A stretch of DNA of 64,000 bases from Pulveribacter suum (GTDB taxonomy: Bacteria; Pseudomonadota; Gammaproteobacteria; Burkholderiales; Burkholderiaceae_C): the NCBI RefSeq assembly GCF_003013695.1, contig NZ_CP027792.1, forward strand, positions 1,012,501-1,076,500. The letters run 5' to 3'. A model generated the notes under the pieces. The model was not told the DNA's origin. It did not search any database and was given only the letters and a program-made list of their open reading frames with translations. Below are positions 43,451-52,882 of this stretch, one piece after another. How positions within the stretch are numbered: the first letter of the stretch is position 1; every line of letters starts with the position of its first letter. Both the position numbers and the translations under genes were made by a program.

Positions 43451-43684
43451 TCAGTTCGATCCAACCGGCAGGCCCGTGGGCTGGATGTAGCCCAGCTTCC
43501 AGGCCAGCAGCAGGCACAGGAACAGCGCGACCGACAGGCCCACGCGCAGCGCCAGCGACCAGGCCATGCGCGCGCTGCGCTTGCGGTCGTCGTCGCCGGG
43601 CCGGCTGCCGCGCATCATGAAAAACAGCGCCGACGCCAGGCTGGCAAGAATGGCGAGAAACGCCAGGGCCACGAGGATCTTCAT
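43451..43684 (-). CDS. Twin transmembrane protein, DUF2909 family
   Basis: The product has 77 residues with two helices (ILVALAFLAILASLASALFFMM and ALRVGLSVALFLCLLLAWKLG) joined by a basic GSRPGDDDRKRSARM loop. This matches the DUF2909 twin-transmembrane family. It is encoded opposite to the oxidase genes, divergent from surf1 by 15 bases, a conserved arrangement in betaproteobacterial oxidase clusters. The function is unknown; a role in oxidase assembly is guessed from context. Confidence 0.85.
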   Translation of the reverse strand: MKILVALAFLAILASLASALFFMMRGSRPGDDDRKRSARMAWSLALRVGLSVALFLCLLLAWKLGYIQPTGLPVGSN

Positions 43685-43699
43685 GGAAGGCATTATCTG

Positions 43700-44476
43700 G
43701 TGAACACCGACCGCCGCGCACGCCTGGGCTGGCGCTTTTGGCTGATCACGCTGGCCGCGCTGGCGGCGGTGGTGCTCACCGCATCGCTGGGGCGCTGGCA
43801 GCTGTCGCGCGCCGCGCAAAAGCTGGCGCTGCAGGCTGCCCTGGACGAGCGCGCGGCCCAGCCGCCGCTGGCCATGCAGAGCCTGGCCGAAGTGCGTGAT
43901 GACCGCGCCCTGCAGCCGCTGCTGCACCGCCAGGTGCAGCTGCGCGGCCAGTGGGTGCAAGGCGCCAGCGTCTTCCTCGACAACCGCCAGATGTACGGGC
44001 GCCCGGGCTTTTTCGTGTTCACGCCGCTGCGGCTGGCGCTGCCCGCGGGCGCGGAGCCGGGCGCCGTGGTGCTGGTGCAGCGCGGCTGGGTGCTGCGCGA
44101 CTTCCTGCAGCGCACCCGCCTGCCCGAAGTGGCCACGCCCGCCGGCGACGTGCAGCTGCAGGGCCGCGTGGCCGGTGCGCCCTCGCGGCTGTATGAATTC
44201 CAGCCGTCGGCCGGCACCGGCCCAGGGTCTTCGCGCATCCGGCAAAATCTCGACCTGGCGGCCTTTGCCGCCGAGACCGGCCTGCCGCTGCTGCCCCTGT
44301 CGGTGGTGCAGACCGGCGCGGGCTCAGGCGGCCTGTCGCGCGACTGGCCCGCCGTGGACAACGGCGTGGACAAGCACTACGGCTACGCATTCCAATGGTT
44401 CGGGCTGTGCGCCCTGGTGGCAATCCTCTATGTCTGGTTCCAACTCGTCCGACGCTTCGCTCGCCCGCGGCCCTGA
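43700..44476 (+). CDS. surf1: SURF1-family cytochrome oxidase assembly protein
   Basis: The product has 258 residues with a transmembrane helix at each end (FWLITLAALAAVVLTASLGRWQLSRA and YAFQWFGLCALVAILYVWFQLVRR). The conserved segments are GRWQLSRAAQK, FLDNRQMYGRPGFFVFTPL and DNGVDKHYGYAFQWF. Surf1 helps insert haem a into subunit I. The start is GTG at 43700. The last 47 bases overlap the next gene in another frame. Confidence 0.93.
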   Translation: MNTDRRARLGWRFWLITLAALAAVVLTASLGRWQLSRAAQKLALQAALDERAAQPPLAMQSLAEVRDDRALQPLLHRQVQLRGQWVQGASVFLDNRQMYGRPGFFVFTPLRLALPAGAEPGAVVLVQRGWVLRDFLQRTRLPEVATPAGDVQLQGRVAGAPSRLYEFQPSAGTGPGSSRIRQNLDLAAFAAETGLPLLPLSVVQTGAGSGGLSRDWPAVDNGVDKHYGYAFQWFGLCALVAILYVWFQLVRRFARPRP

Positions 44477-45188
44477 CCTCTCCGCGCGCAGCAGCGCCGC
44501 CCCCGACGAGCCGCTGGGCCTGACGGTGCACACGCTGCCGCAGGCCGGCGACGCGCTGGCCACGCTGCAGCGCTCGCGCCGCGGGCGCTGGCAGATGCTG
44601 GGCCTGCTGCTGGTGTGCGCGGCGCCGGTCATCGCGTCCTACTTCACCTACTACGTCATCCGGCCCGAGGGGCGGCGCAACTTCGGCGAGCTGATCGAGC
44701 CGCAGCGCCCCATGCCGGCCGCGCTGCGCGCCACCGGCCCCGACGGCGCCCCGCACCTGCTGGACGAGCTGCGCGGCCAGTGGCTGCTGGTCAGCACCGC
44801 CGGCGGCGCCTGCGAGGGCAGCTGCCGCAACAACCTGTACCTGCAGCGCCAGCTGCGCGAGAGCATGGGCCGCGACAAGGACCGCATGGACTGGGTCTGG
44901 CTGGTCACCGACGACGCCCCGCTGCCCGGGGACATCAGCCCTGCCCTGGCCCAGGCCACCGTGCTGCGCGCTTCGCAGCAGGACGTGCAGCAGTGGCTGG
45001 CCCCGGCCGCAGGCCATCCGATGGATGAGCACCTCTACGTGATCGACCCCCACGGCAACTGGATGATGCGCTTTCCCGCCCGGCTCGACCGCGAAGGCGC
45101 CGCCCGCGCCAAGCGCGACCTGGAGCGCCTGCTGCGCGCCTCCGCGCCCTGGGACAAGGCCGGCCGCCAGCCGCCGGAGCCGCGCTGA
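44430..45188 (+). CDS. Membrane-anchored Sco/thioredoxin-like protein of the oxidase cluster
   Basis: The product has 252 residues: a cytoplasmic N-terminus of about 50 residues, one transmembrane helix (about 54-77), then a periplasmic domain. The domain reads GQWLLVSTAGGACEGSCRNNLYLQRQL with a CxxxC pair (Cys128, Cys132) and ends MDEHLYVIDPHGNWMMRF. The CxxxC plus a downstream His near YVIDP parallels Sco copper chaperones, so a second Sco-like factor is plausible. It is usually annotated only as an oxidase-associated transmembrane protein. It overlaps surf1 by 47 bases and ctaA by one base. Confidence 0.72.
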   Translation: MSGSNSSDASLARGPDLSARSSAAPDEPLGLTVHTLPQAGDALATLQRSRRGRWQMLGLLLVCAAPVIASYFTYYVIRPEGRRNFGELIEPQRPMPAALRATGPDGAPHLLDELRGQWLLVSTAGGACEGSCRNNLYLQRQLRESMGRDKDRMDWVWLVTDDAPLPGDISPALAQATVLRASQQDVQQWLAPAAGHPMDEHLYVIDPHGNWMMRFPARLDREGAARAKRDLERLLRASAPWDKAGRQPPEPR

Positions 45189-46384
45189 TGGCGCCTTCGT
45201 CCGTGCAGCCGCTGTATGACCTGGCGCCCCTGCTGGAGCTGATGGCGCTGGGCCTGCTGATCGCCGCGCTGCCGCTGGCCTGGGTCTGGCGCAAGCACCG
45301 CGGCCGCACGCCGGCCGCGCGCGTGCAGGCGCTGCTGGTGCTGACGCTGTTTCTGACCTTCGACCTGGTGCTGTTCGGCGCCTTCACGCGGCTGACCGAC
45401 TCCGGCCTGGGCTGCCCCGACTGGCCCGGCTGCTACGGCAGCGCCAGCCCGGTGGGCGCGCGCGCCGAGATCTCTGCCGCCCAGGCGGCCCTGCCCAGCG
45501 GCCCCGTTACGCACGGCAAGGCCTGGGTGGAGATGATCCACCGCTACCTGGCCACCGGCGTGGGTGTGCTCATCATCGTGCTCACCGTGCTGGCCTGGCG
45601 CGAGCACCTGCGCCGCCGGCGCGCGGGGAGCGCGGAGGGCGTGCTGATCAACCCCTGGTGGCCCACGCTCACGCTCCTCTGGGTCTGCCTGCAGGGCGCC
45701 TTTGGCGCACTCACCGTGACCATGAAGCTGTTCCCGGCCATCGTCACCCTGCACCTGCTGGGCGGCGCGGTGCTGCTGGCACTGCTGTGCGCCCAGGCCG
45801 TGCGCGTCGGCCAGCGCGTGCAGGGCGCGGCGGCCCAGCCGCTGCCGCAGGCTCTGCGGCTGGCGCTGGCCGGCACTGCGGCCCTGGTGCTGGCGCAGCT
45901 GCTGCTGGGCGGCTGGGTCAGCACCAACTATGCCGTGCTGGCCTGCAGCACCTTCCCGCAGTGCCAGGGCGCGTGGTGGCCCGACATGGCCTTTGCCGAA
46001 GGTTTTGAGCTGTGGCGCCCGCTGGGCCTGCGCGGCGACGGCAGCCACATCAGCTTCGCCGCCCTCACCGCCATCCATTACGCGCACCGCCTGGCCGCCT
46101 ATGGGGTGCTGGCCGCGCTGGGCCTGCTGGCCTGGCGGCTGGGGCGTGTGCCCGCGCTGCGTGTCCAGGCGCGCTGGCTGGCCGCGCTGGCGCTGGCGCA
46201 GCTGGCCACCGGCCTGTCCAACGTGGTGCTGGGCTGGCCGCTGGCCGCCGCCGTGCTGCACACCGGCGGCGCCGCGGCGCTGGTGGTGGTGCTGACCTGG
46301 GCGCTGGCCGCCAGCCGCAGCCAGGCCGCCGCGGCCACGGCCGCTGCCGCCGCGCCCTTTTCCGCAAAGAGAGTTTCTGCATGA
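45188..46384 (+). CDS. ctaA: Haem A synthase (COX15/CtaA)
   Basis: The product has 398 residues with about eight transmembrane helices. The signature [20 protein letters not shown] and the motif [16 protein letters not shown] supply haem ligands. The second half repeats the pattern with [18 protein letters not shown] and [22 protein letters not shown]. It oxidises haem O to haem A for the oxidase. The start codon overlaps the upstream stop, and its stop overlaps ctaB by ATGA. Confidence 0.95.
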   Translation: MAPSSVQPLYDLAPLLELMALGLLIAALPLAWVWRKHRGRTPAARVQALLVLTLFLTFDLVLFGAFTRLTDSGLGCPDWPGCYGSASPVGARAEISAAQAALPSGPVTHGKAWVEMIHRYLATGVGVLIIVLTVLAWREHLRRRRAGSAEGVLINPWWPTLTLLWVCLQGAFGALTVTMKLFPAIVTLHLLGGAVLLALLCAQAVRVGQRVQGAAAQPLPQALRLALAGTAALVLAQLLLGGWVSTNYAVLACSTFPQCQGAWWPDMAFAEGFELWRPLGLRGDGSHISFAALTAIHYAHRLAAYGVLAALGLLAWRLGRVPALRVQARWLAALALAQLATGLSNVVLGWPLAAAVLHTGGAAALVVVLTWALAASRSQAAAATAAAAAPFSAKRVSA

Positions 46385-47298
46385 GTGCCGCCCCCGCACC
46401 CCCGACCGCCCCCGCCGCCCACGCCCTGCCGCCGCGGGTGGCGCAGTTCTACGCCCTGACCAAGCCGCGCGTGGTGCAGCTGATCGTGTTTTGTGCCTTC
46501 ATCGGCATGGTGCTGGCCGTGCCCGGCCTGCCCGGCGCTGCGCAGTGGGGCCAGATGGCCGTGGCCAGCGCCGGCATCTGGCTGGTGGCCGGCGCGGCAG
46601 CCGCCTTCAACTGCCTGGTGGAGCGCGGCATCGACGCGCGCATGAAGCGCACCGCCTGGCGGCCCACGGCGCGCGGCGAGCTGTCGGGCACGCAGGCGCT
46701 GGTGTTCTCGGCGCTGCTGTGCGCGGCTGGCTCGGCGCTGCTGTACTTCTTCGTCAACCCGCTGACCATGTGGCTGACGTTTGCCACCTTCGTGGGCTAC
46801 GCCGTCATCTACACCGTCATCCTCAAGCCCCTGACGCCGCAGAACATCGTGATCGGCGGCGCTTCCGGGGCCATGCCGCCGGTGCTGGGCTGGGCGGCCA
46901 TGACGGGCTACGTGGGGCCCGAGGCGCTCATCCTGTTCCTCATCATCTTCCTGTGGACGCCGCCGCACTTCTGGGCCCTGGCGCTGTACCGCGTGGAGGA
47001 CTACCGCAAGGCCGGCCTGCCCATGCTGCCCGTCACGCACGGCAATGAGTTCACCCGGCTGCAGGTCTTTCTCTATACCCTGATCCTGTTCGCCGGCTGC
47101 CTGATGCCCTTCATCTACGGCATGAGCTCGTGGATCTACCTGGTGGCCGCCATCGGCCTGGGGCTGGGCTTTTGCGCCTACGGCTTCGCGCTGTGGCGGC
47201 ACTATTCCGACCAGCTGGCGCGCAAGACCTTCCGTTTCTCCCTGATCCACCTGAGCGTGCTGTTCGCCGCGCTGCTGGTGGACCACTACGTTCTGTAA
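46381..47298 (+). CDS. ctaB: Protohaem IX farnesyltransferase (haem O synthase)
   Basis: The product has 305 residues of the UbiA prenyltransferase fold with about nine helices. It starts [20 protein letters not shown]. The Asp-rich motif [19 protein letters not shown] has the first loop Asp as Glu-Arg-x-Ile-Asp, and [26 protein letters not shown] follows. It makes haem O from haem B and farnesyl diphosphate, the substrate of CtaA. It overlaps ctaA by four bases and sco1 by one. Confidence 0.95.
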   Translation: MSAAPAPPTAPAAHALPPRVAQFYALTKPRVVQLIVFCAFIGMVLAVPGLPGAAQWGQMAVASAGIWLVAGAAAAFNCLVERGIDARMKRTAWRPTARGELSGTQALVFSALLCAAGSALLYFFVNPLTMWLTFATFVGYAVIYTVILKPLTPQNIVIGGASGAMPPVLGWAAMTGYVGPEALILFLIIFLWTPPHFWALALYRVEDYRKAGLPMLPVTHGNEFTRLQVFLYTLILFAGCLMPFIYGMSSWIYLVAAIGLGLGFCAYGFALWRHYSDQLARKTFRFSLIHLSVLFAALLVDHYVL

Positions 47299-47921
47299 TG
47301 CCGATCATCAACCGCCGTTTTGCTCTTAAAAATATAGCTACCTGCGCAGTGTCCGCGGGCGCTGCAGCCGTTTTTCTTGCTGCCTGCTCGCCCAAGGGCG
47401 CAAGCTTCCAGGGGGTGGACGTCACGGGCGCCGACTACGCGCGCGACCTGCCCCTGACCGACCAGCACGGCCAGCGCCGCAGCCTGAAGGAATTCGCCGG
47501 CAAGGTGGTGGTCGTGTTCTTCGGCTACACCCAGTGCCCGGACGTGTGCCCCACCTCCATGGGCGAGCTGGCCGAGGTCAAGCGCGCCCTGGGCGCCGAC
47601 GGCGATCGCCTGCAGGGCATCTTCGTCACCGTGGACCCGGAGCGCGACACGCCCGAGGTGCTCAAGGCCTACATGGCCAGCTTCGACCCCAGCTTCATCG
47701 CCCTGCACGGCACGCCCGAAGAGCTGGCCGCCGTCGCCAAGGACTTCAAGATCTACTACAAGCGCGTGGAGGGCAGCACCCCCACCAGCTACACCATGGA
47801 CCACTCGGCCGGCAACTACGTCTATGACCCCGCCGGCCGCCTGCGCCTGTACCACCGCTACGGCAGTGGCACCCAGGCCCTGGCCGCGGACGTGCGTGCG
47901 CTGCTGGATGAAGCGCGCTGA
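47298..47921 (+). CDS. sco1: SCO1/SenC copper chaperone, lipoprotein
   Basis: The product has 207 residues. The N-terminus ends in the lipobox FLAAC with Cys30, so the mature protein should be lipid-anchored. The thioredoxin-like domain has GYTQCPDVCPTSM (Cys80, Cys84) and the copper-binding His in TMDHSAGNYVYDP. Sco1 delivers copper to CuA of CoxB. The ATG overlaps the ctaB stop (TAATG). Codons for residues 11-27 coincide with a copy of the family repeat, and they include ATA, AAA and TTT codons unlike the rest of the gene. Confidence 0.95.
   Translation: MPIINRRFALKNIATCAVSAGAAAVFLAACSPKGASFQGVDVTGADYARDLPLTDQHGQRRSLKEFAGKVVVVFFGYTQCPDVCPTSMGELAEVKRALGADGDRLQGIFVTVDPERDTPEVLKAYMASFDPSFIALHGTPEELAAVAKDFKIYYKRVEGSTPTSYTMDHSAGNYVYDPAGRLRLYHRYGSGTQALAADVRALLDEAR
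47328..47376 (+). repeat. Family repeat copy inside the sco1 signal sequence
   Basis: ATAGCTACCTGCGCAGTG...GGCGCTGCAGCCGTTTTT follows the repeat order and spacing, with one base fewer before CC than the intergenic consensus. It is read in the frame I-A-T-C-A-V-S-A-G-A-A-A-V-F-L. It is diverged; similarity is clear in the two end blocks. Confidence 0.6.
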
Positions 47922-47999
47922 CGCCTGCCGGCAAACTGTCGTCTGCGCCACCTTCGCGGCAGCGCGCACCGGCCCGGCGCTTCGACTACAGTGCGTTAC

Positions 48000-49778
48000 A
48001 TGTTGACCGCAGCCGCCTCGCCCGGCGGTTCCCCCCGGGCCGCAGCTGCGCCGCCGACTGACGCGGCCGCCCCGGCCCTGCAGGCCACGCCGCTGGAGCG
48101 CGCCGCCATGGACGCCGCCCCCGACGGCATCCTGGTCGTGGACAGCCAGGGCCGCATCCAGATGGTCAACGCCCAGATGGAAAGCCTGTGCGGCTACACC
48201 AGTGAGCAGCTGGTGGGCCAGCCGGTGGAGCTGCTGGTTCCGGCGCATTTGCGCTGCGCCCACGTGGCGCACATGCAGCACTACCACGGCCAGCCCACAC
48301 GCCGCAGCATGGGCAAGGGCGCCGACCTGTGGCTGGTGCGCCGCGACGGCAGCCAGCTGCCCGTGGACGTGGCGCTGGGCCACTCGGCCGCCTATGGCGG
48401 CACGGTGGTGGCCTTCGTGCGCGACATGTCCGAGCTGCGCCTGCTGCAGGCGCGCATGCATTACCAGGCCACGCACGACACCCTGACCGGCCTGGCCAAC
48501 CGCTGGCACTTCGGCCAGTGCCTGGAACAGGCCATCGCCGCGCACACGCCCCAGAGCGCCCGGCCCTTTGCCCTGCTGCTGCTGGACCTGGACGACTTCA
48601 AAGCCATCAACGACGGCTACGGCCACGCCGCCGGCGACCTGGTGCTGCGCGAGGTCGCCCGGCGCCTGCAGGACGAGCTGGGCGCGGCCGGCACGCTGGC
48701 GCGCCTGGGCGGCGATGAATTCACCGTGCTGCTGCCGGGCGTGGGCACGCAGGCCGAGGCCGAGCGCATCGCCGCGCGGCTGATCAGGGCGCTGTGCCTG
48801 CCCTGCCGGCTGCAGGGCTTCGAGCTGGACTTCGGCGCCAGCCTGGGTATCGCCCTGTTCCCGCATGACGCGCGCGACGCCGAAACGCTGTTGCGCTTTG
48901 CCGACATGGCGATGTACCACGCCAAGCAGCTGGGCCGCGCGCGCCACGCCTGCTACGCGCCCGAACTGGGCGAACGCGTGGCCGACAAGATCCGTGTGCA
49001 CGAACGCCTGCGCCTGGCCCTGGCCACGGGCGAGGGCCTGGTGCTGCACTACCAGCCGCAGGTGGAGGTGGCCAGCGGGCGCATGGTGGCCGTGGAGGCG
49101 CTGCTGCGCTGGCATGACGCGCAGCTGGGCGACGTGGCGCCGGCGCGCTTCGTGCCGGTGGCCGAGGCCACCGGCCTCATCCTGGAGCTGGGCGCCTGGG
49201 TCATGGCTGAGGCCTGCCGGCAGATCGCGCGCTGGCGCGGCCAGGGCCTGGCGCTGCGCGTGGCGGTGAACCTGTCGGCCCAGCAGCTGCGCCAGAGCGA
49301 CCTGGTGGAGCAGGTGGCGCACAACCTGCGCGAGCACGGCGTGCCGCCCGGGCAGCTGGAGCTGGAGGTGACCGAATCCCAGGCCATGGCCGACCCGCAG
49401 CAGGCCCGCCAGGTGCTGGGCGCGCTGCGCGCCCTGGGCGTGGAGCTGGCGCTGGACGACTTCGGCACCGGCCAGTCCTCGCTGGCCTGGCTGCGCGAGC
49501 TGCCTGTCACGCACATCAAGGTGGACCGCGAATTCCTGCACGACGTGCCGCACGACGCGGCCGACGCCACCCTGGTGCGCGCCGTGCTGGCCCTGGCCCA
49601 CACCATGTGCCTGAAGGTGGTGGCCGAAGGGGTGGAGCGCGAAGAGCAGCTGCACTGGCTGCGCGCGCTGGGCTGCGAGCTGTACCAGGGCTGGCTGTTC
49701 GCCAAGGCCCTGCCGCCCCAGGCCGTGCAGGCGCTGCACGCCGGCCAGGGCGCGCACGGCCACGCGCTGCCGGCCTGA
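48000..49778 (+). CDS. PAS-GGDEF-EAL cyclic di-GMP protein
   Basis: The product has 592 residues. A PAS domain (about 40-150) begins MDAAPDGILVVDSQGRIQMVNAQMESLCGY. The diguanylate cyclase domain keeps RLGGDEF (GGDEF at 237-241). The phosphodiesterase domain keeps EALLRW (EAL at 366-368) and later DDFGTGQSSLAWL and KVDREFL. Both catalytic motifs look intact, so it may make and break c-di-GMP. No transmembrane segment is present, so it is cytoplasmic. ATG 48000 is used; a GTG three codons upstream is possible. Confidence 0.93.
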   Translation: MLTAAASPGGSPRAAAAPPTDAAAPALQATPLERAAMDAAPDGILVVDSQGRIQMVNAQMESLCGYTSEQLVGQPVELLVPAHLRCAHVAHMQHYHGQPTRRSMGKGADLWLVRRDGSQLPVDVALGHSAAYGGTVVAFVRDMSELRLLQARMHYQATHDTLTGLANRWHFGQCLEQAIAAHTPQSARPFALLLLDLDDFKAINDGYGHAAGDLVLREVARRLQDELGAAGTLARLGGDEFTVLLPGVGTQAEAERIAARLIRALCLPCRLQGFELDFGASLGIALFPHDARDAETLLRFADMAMYHAKQLGRARHACYAPELGERVADKIRVHERLRLALATGEGLVLHYQPQVEVASGRMVAVEALLRWHDAQLGDVAPARFVPVAEATGLILELGAWVMAEACRQIARWRGQGLALRVAVNLSAQQLRQSDLVEQVAHNLREHGVPPGQLELEVTESQAMADPQQARQVLGALRALGVELALDDFGTGQSSLAWLRELPVTHIKVDREFLHDVPHDAADATLVRAVLALAHTMCLKVVAEGVEREEQLHWLRALGCELYQGWLFAKALPPQAVQALHAGQGAHGHALPA

Positions 49779-49789
49779 AGCGTCCCGCG

Positions 49790-50059
49790 TCAGGCCGCTG
49801 CTGGCGCCGACGTCCTTTTGGTGCGAGCGCCCTTGGCCCAGGCCGACAGCTGCGCCCGCTCGATCTCGCACTGCCAGCGGGCGCGGCGCGCCAGCGCCTG
49901 CTCGCGCTCCAGCAGCGCCAGGGCACGCGCCACCGATTCGCGCGCGGTCGCCAGCAGCGCTGGCAGTACCACTTGGCCGGGCAGTCGCACCAGCGTGCTG
50001 CGCTGCAGCTCGGTCCGCTGCAGCAGCGCGCCTGCCAGCTGGGCGGGCACGCCGCGCAC
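49790..50059 (-). CDS. Hypothetical small helical protein
   Basis: The product has 89 residues from a GTG start. It is Leu/Arg/Ala-rich and mostly helical (VALPALLATARESVARALALLEREQALARRARWQ is its core, shown here only as an impression of the composition), with a basic C-terminus KGARTKRTSAPAAA. It is tail to tail with the GGDEF/EAL gene. I do not recognise a family. GC-rich shadow frames of this length are common, so it is a tentative gene. Confidence 0.4.
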   Translation of the reverse strand: MRGVPAQLAGALLQRTELQRSTLVRLPGQVVLPALLATARESVARALALLEREQALARRARWQCEIERAQLSAWAKGARTKRTSAPAAA

Positions 50060-50089
50060 GCGGGCGGCGCGGTGGCGGGATTTTGATAT

Positions 50090-50137
50090 AAAAAAGGCCT
50101 CCGGCCCTTGACTGTCAAGCGCTGGCAGCTATCAAAT
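50090..50137 (-). repeat. Family repeat copy, reverse
   Basis: AAAAAAGGCCTCCGGCCCTTG followed by CAAGCGCTGGCAGCTATCAA. It lies in the 188-base gap upstream of the small hypothetical gene. Confidence 0.88.
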
Positions 50138-50247
50138 TGATAGTGGGGTGACACCCGGGGCGCGTGTGGGCGCCCGCGTGCCGCCGCTGCCGGCGCCGCC
50201 GAATGACCTCGGTCACCCGGCGGGGCAGCGCGGCCGACGGCCCCGGC

Positions 50248-51270
50248 TTACTGCGCGGTGATCTTCTGCTCGCGGATCACCCGGCCCATGGCGGCCGTGT
50301 CGGCCTGCATGCGGTTGGCCAGCCCTTCGGCGGACGAGCCCACGGCCTGCCAGCCCTGGGCGAACAGCTTGGCGCGCACGTCGGGGCTGCGGGCGATGCC
50401 GGCCAGCACGGCCGACAGGCGCGCGCGCACGGGCGCGGGCAGGCCCACGGGCGCGGCAAAGGCGTTCCAGATCTCCAGCTGGAAGTCGCGTACGCCGGCC
50501 TCGGCCAGGCTGGGCACTTCGGGCGCCAGCGTACTGCGGCCGGCGGACGTCACGCCGATGCGGCGGATCTTGCCGGCGCGCTCCTGCGACAGGGCCAGCG
50601 CCGGTGGCAGCAGCGCCATCTGCAGCTGCCCGCCGCCCATGGCGGTGGCCACCTGCGGGTAGCCGGGGTAGGGGATGTGCACCGGGTTGATGCCGGTGCG
50701 TGCCTTCAGCAGCTCCGTGCCCAGGTGGCCTACTGTGCCCACGCCTGGGGTGCCGTAGCTCCAGCGATCGCCTGCGGCGCGCGCCGCATCCAGAAAGGCG
50801 CGCGCATCGCCGCTGGAAGGCACGCCATCCTGCCCCACGGGGGCCGTGAGCACCAGCGGCGACACGCCGATCAGCGACAGCGGCGCCAGGTCGCGCGCCG
50901 GGTCGTAGGCCACCTGCGGGTTGATCAACCGGGCGATCGTCAGGTTGCCGTTGATGAACAGGCCGATGGTGTGGCCATCCGTCGCCTTGGCCACCGCATC
51001 GGCGCCAATGTTGCCGCCCGCGCCGACCTTGTTGTCCACGATGACCGGCTGGCCCAGGGCCTGCGACAGCGGCTCGGCAAAGGTGCGCGCCGTCAGGTCG
51101 GGTGAGGAGCCGGGCGGAAAGCCCACGATGATGCGCACCGTTTTGGCCGGCCAGCCGGGCGTGGCGGGCGTGGCAGGCGCGGCAGCGCCCTGGGCCTGCT
51201 GGGCGATGCCCCAGGCGGGGGCGAGCGCGAGGGCGGCGGCCAGGGCGAGCAGGGGGCGGCGAGCGGTCAT
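50248..51270 (-). CDS. Tripartite tricarboxylate transporter substrate-binding protein (Bug/TctC family)
   Basis: The product has 340 residues. A signal peptide (RRPLLALAAALALAPAWGIAQ) precedes the Bug fold: WPAKTVRIIVGFPPGSSPDLTARTFAEPLSQALGQPVIVDNKVGAGGNIGADAVAKA is the typical N-lobe. These periplasmic proteins bind carboxylates or other small acids and are numerous in Burkholderiales. No tctA/tctB membrane genes are adjacent, so it is an orphan receptor. I start at 51270 because AGGAG lies ahead and the signal peptide begins there. Confidence 0.9.
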   Translation of the reverse strand: MTARRPLLALAAALALAPAWGIAQQAQGAAAPATPATPGWPAKTVRIIVGFPPGSSPDLTARTFAEPLSQALGQPVIVDNKVGAGGNIGADAVAKATDGHTIGLFINGNLTIARLINPQVAYDPARDLAPLSLIGVSPLVLTAPVGQDGVPSSGDARAFLDAARAAGDRWSYGTPGVGTVGHLGTELLKARTGINPVHIPYPGYPQVATAMGGGQLQMALLPPALALSQERAGKIRRIGVTSAGRSTLAPEVPSLAEAGVRDFQLEIWNAFAAPVGLPAPVRARLSAVLAGIARSPDVRAKLFAQGWQAVGSSAEGLANRMQADTAAMGRVIREQKITAQ

Positions 51271-51326
51271 GGGGGAAGTCTCCTGGAGTGATGCGGCGCG
51301 CAGCCCTGCCAAGGGCCGCGCGCATG

Positions 51327-51363
51327 AAAAAAGGCGCGCCGCCCGGGCAGGGCAGCGCGCCTT
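51327..51363 (-). terminator. Terminator after rpoH
   Basis: AAGGCGCGC (51331-51339) pairs with GCGCGCCTT (51355-51363). The A-run (51327-51332) provides the T-run on the minus strand, 44 bases beyond the rpoH stop. Confidence 0.85.
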
Positions 51364-51406
51364 GAATTATCCGCCCGGCCCTTGGCAGGGCCGGCGGGGC
51401 AGGGGG

Positions 51407-52336
<930 letters not shown>

Positions 52337-52370
52337 GGCAGATGTCCTTTCATGTAACTTGAATCTCATA

Positions 52371-52397
52371 TTAGCACTCGGTTAGAGAGAGTGCTAA
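52371..52397. promoter_or_regulatory. CIRCE element (HrcA operator) upstream of rpoH
   Basis: TTAGCACTC-N9-GAGTGCTAA matches the CIRCE consensus exactly. It is 35-61 bases upstream of the rpoH start codon. A possible -10 (TAATAT on the minus strand) overlaps its proximal half. HrcA binding would repress rpoH in non-stress conditions. Confidence 0.95.
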
Positions 52398-52475
52398 GGC
52401 CATAAGTTCCTGTCGTGCCGTAGGAGGGTGGCGCATGCTGGAGCTATCCTCTTTCCAGTGCATTTGTTTCAGTGC

Positions 52476-52523
52476 ATTTTTGCCTTCAACGCTTGCTGGT
52501 CAAGCGCGGGCAGCTATCAAATT
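52476..52523 (-). repeat. Family repeat copy, reverse
   Basis: TTTTTGCCTTCAACGCTTG and CAAGCGCGGGCAGCTATCAA. It lies between the CIRCE element and cutA, ending 16 bases before the cutA ATG. Confidence 0.82.
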
Positions 52524-52539
52524 TGATGAGGAGAGCCCT

Positions 52540-52866
52540 ATGGTCGACGACGAAGCCGCCCTTGCCATCGTGACCACCACCGTGCCCAGCCAGCAGGATG
52601 CCTCTCGCTTGGCCGCGGCAGCCGTGCAGCAGCGCCTGGCGGCCTGCGTGCAGGTGGAGGCGATCGCCTCGCACTACGTCTGGCAGGGCGGGCAGTGCGA
52701 GGATGCCGAGTGGCGCCTGGCCTGCAAGACGCTGGCGGCCGCCGCCCCGGCCTTGCGCGCCTGGCTGCGCGCGCAGCACCCTTACGAGGTGCCGCAGCTG
52801 CTCACGCACACGGTGCAGGCCGAAGCCGACTACGCCCGGTGGGTGGCGCATCAGGTGGACGGCTGA
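52540..52866 (+). CDS. cutA: Divalent-cation tolerance protein CutA
   Basis: The product has 108 residues. IVTTTVPSQQDASRLAAAAVQQRLAACVQ is the conserved N-terminal half and HPYEVPQLLTHTVQAEADYARWV the C-terminal half, both typical of the CutA1 trimer. The family binds divalent metal such as copper; its exact role is debated. The ATG at 52540 follows GAGGAGAG. A longer frame starting at 52435 translates the upstream repeat and is rejected. ftsY is tail to tail. Confidence 0.93.
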   Translation: MVDDEAALAIVTTTVPSQQDASRLAAAAVQQRLAACVQVEAIASHYVWQGGQCEDAEWRLACKTLAAAAPALRAWLRAQHPYEVPQLLTHTVQAEADYARWVAHQVDG

Positions 52867-52882
52867 AGCCCGCCCCCGCCGG

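Noticed and set aside
52435-52539. N-terminal extension of CutA upstream of 52540
   Set aside because: It translates the reverse family repeat; the RBS GAGGAGAG and family start support 52540. Unlike sco1 and the M16 gene, no export signal is formed.
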